From: Glandiceps talaboti
Lineage: Eukaryota; Hemichordata; Enteropneusta; Spengelidae
NCBI RefSeq assembly: GCF_964340395.1
Contig: NC_135549.1
Coordinates: 17,217,842-17,281,841 of the forward strand
Direction of reading: 5' to 3'
Length of the DNA: 64,000 nt
Under the pieces are notes generated by a model. That model saw nothing but the letters and a program-made list of their open reading frames with translations, made no database searches and was not told where the DNA came from. Both the position numbers and the translations under genes were made by a program. The stretch's first letter is position 1; each line of letters begins with the position of its first letter. Below, piece by piece: positions 63,401-64,000 of this stretch.

Positions 63401-63821
63401 ATATCAACTGCAAGTGTACCAGTAGCTTTGAATGGTTATTTGTTTTTTCAAAATACACCCAACATATTTTCTGTTCCAATTTCTTTAACATCAAAGTTGA
63501 AAGTTGACACCTTATGGCTATCTTCTCCAACTTTCAAGATTAACCCCAGGAGACAATGGAATTATGCTTATGTTGAACAGATTTTATTCTACTGTATTTT
63601 TATCTCGGTGATATGAAAATCTGTCGTGTTTTTTGTCATAAATTTCTTACCTTTCTGACAAGTTTCTTCTTGATGACTTTCAATAGTTTGTGTTGTTGAA
63701 GTGTTTCACGAGATACATTCAATGGCAGATCATCAGAGTCTACAATACCTCTGACAAAGTTCAGATATTTTGGCATCATGTCTTCAAAGTCATCGGTGAT
63801 AAAGACACGACGGACATACAT
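57459..63821 (-). CDS. HSP90B1: Endoplasmin / GRP94 (HSP90B1), C-terminal half, 7 exons in window
   Basis: This is the ER paralogue of Hsp90, which folds secreted and membrane clients. Exons seen: 63821-63651, 62979-62737, 62143-61898, 59440-59304, 58825-58591, 58091-57954, 57491-57459. Phases match and give the last 400 residues. The 5' exons (ATPase and part of the middle domain) lie beyond 64000. Visible are the middle domain ([34 protein letters not shown]), the client-loop and dimer region ([52 protein letters not shown]), and an acidic tail with 11 consecutive Glu. The protein ends ESHDEL: HDEL is an ER-retrieval signal and separates this from cytosolic Hsp90 (MEEVD). The donor after the second exon seen is a weak GTTTGT. 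CRELD follows on the same strand. Confidence 0.97.
59993..60538. mobile_element. Foldback DNA element, about 545 bp
   Basis: The left arm (TGTATTAATCGCC, ACCCGGAAG, CATACGTTACAGTGGTAACA) recurs inverted on the right (TGTTACCACTGTAACGTATA, CTTCCGGGT, GGCGATTAATACA). The arms are about 100-120 bp. The core holds an unremarkable 65-codon frame with no transposase motif. It is inside an HSP90B1 intron, and no clear target duplication was found. Confidence 0.7.
61430..61700. repeat. Degenerate duplication of about 135 bp
   Basis: Two copies share AAAAAAATCATAAAAAAT, ACTTG(A/G)-GAACAAATCTGA and AGC-TCCCCC, then ACCAAATATCGAAG-type sequence. The adjacent TTTCGCTGACAGCGGAGCTA (about 61787) has an inverted relative near 59525 (ATAGCTCCGCTG), so the whole 59.5-61.8 kb intron part may be a nest of insertions. 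Confidence 0.5.
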
Positions 63822-64000
63822 CTGTAAACACACAATATGAAGAAAATTATTATCATCTGAAACCCAGAAGAAAGTTGGTACATAAATTCACAATTCACTT
63901 TCTTGTTAAGACACCATCTCTTGGAATTACAATCCTTATGTATTGCCAAATTTACTACCGAGCACAAGTTGATTTTTATCCACTTGCTAGACTGTGATAA

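Overview
The window is nuclear DNA of an animal. It holds spliced genes with GT-AG introns of roughly 0.3 to 2.5 kb, AT-rich non-coding DNA, many microsatellites and minisatellites, non-LTR tails, one tRNA-derived SINE, and an unusual number of short foldback (inverted-repeat) elements. Five conserved genes could be rebuilt exon by exon. All match vertebrate families, but the intron sizes and repeat content suggest a marine invertebrate (ambulacrarian, cephalochordate or lophotrochozoan). I cannot name the species.

Layout. 1 to 12.9 kb: no convincing gene; promoter-like DNA near 3.8 kb, then repeats. 12.9 to 20.35 kb, minus strand: PNPLA8 (iPLA2-gamma), 7 coding exons, 821 aa. 21.1 to 21.75 kb: a probable shared promoter with a perfect CRE. 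23.1 to 30.9 kb, plus strand: SHQ1, 10 coding exons, 622 aa. 32.7 to 38.4 kb, minus: TMBIM4, 5 exons, 249 aa. 41.0 to 53.4 kb, minus: CRELD. 57.5 kb to the right edge, minus: HSP90B1 (GRP94/endoplasmin), the C-terminal 400 aa, ending HDEL; its 5' half lies beyond the window.

The most interesting locus is CRELD. From one gene it can apparently encode both products that vertebrates split between CRELD1 and CRELD2. One 3'-terminal exon (44812-45005) encodes two membrane segments. A second terminal exon 3.6 kb downstream (40969-41225), with an acceptor in the same phase, encodes an acidic soluble tail ending HKEL, an ER-retrieval-like signal. A 96-nt in-frame exon (51153-51248) also interrupts the canonical CRELD domain exactly at an exon junction. 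A perfect ER-stress response element, CCAAT-N9-CCACG, lies upstream at 53943-53961. HSP90B1, CRELD and TMBIM4 form a same-strand run of ER or endomembrane genes; SHQ1 converges on them, and PNPLA8 is divergent from SHQ1.

All exon boundaries were placed by hand from reading frame, splice dinucleotides and family resemblance recalled from memory. Every coding junction was checked for phase. Untranslated exons, promoters and poly(A) sites are inferences.
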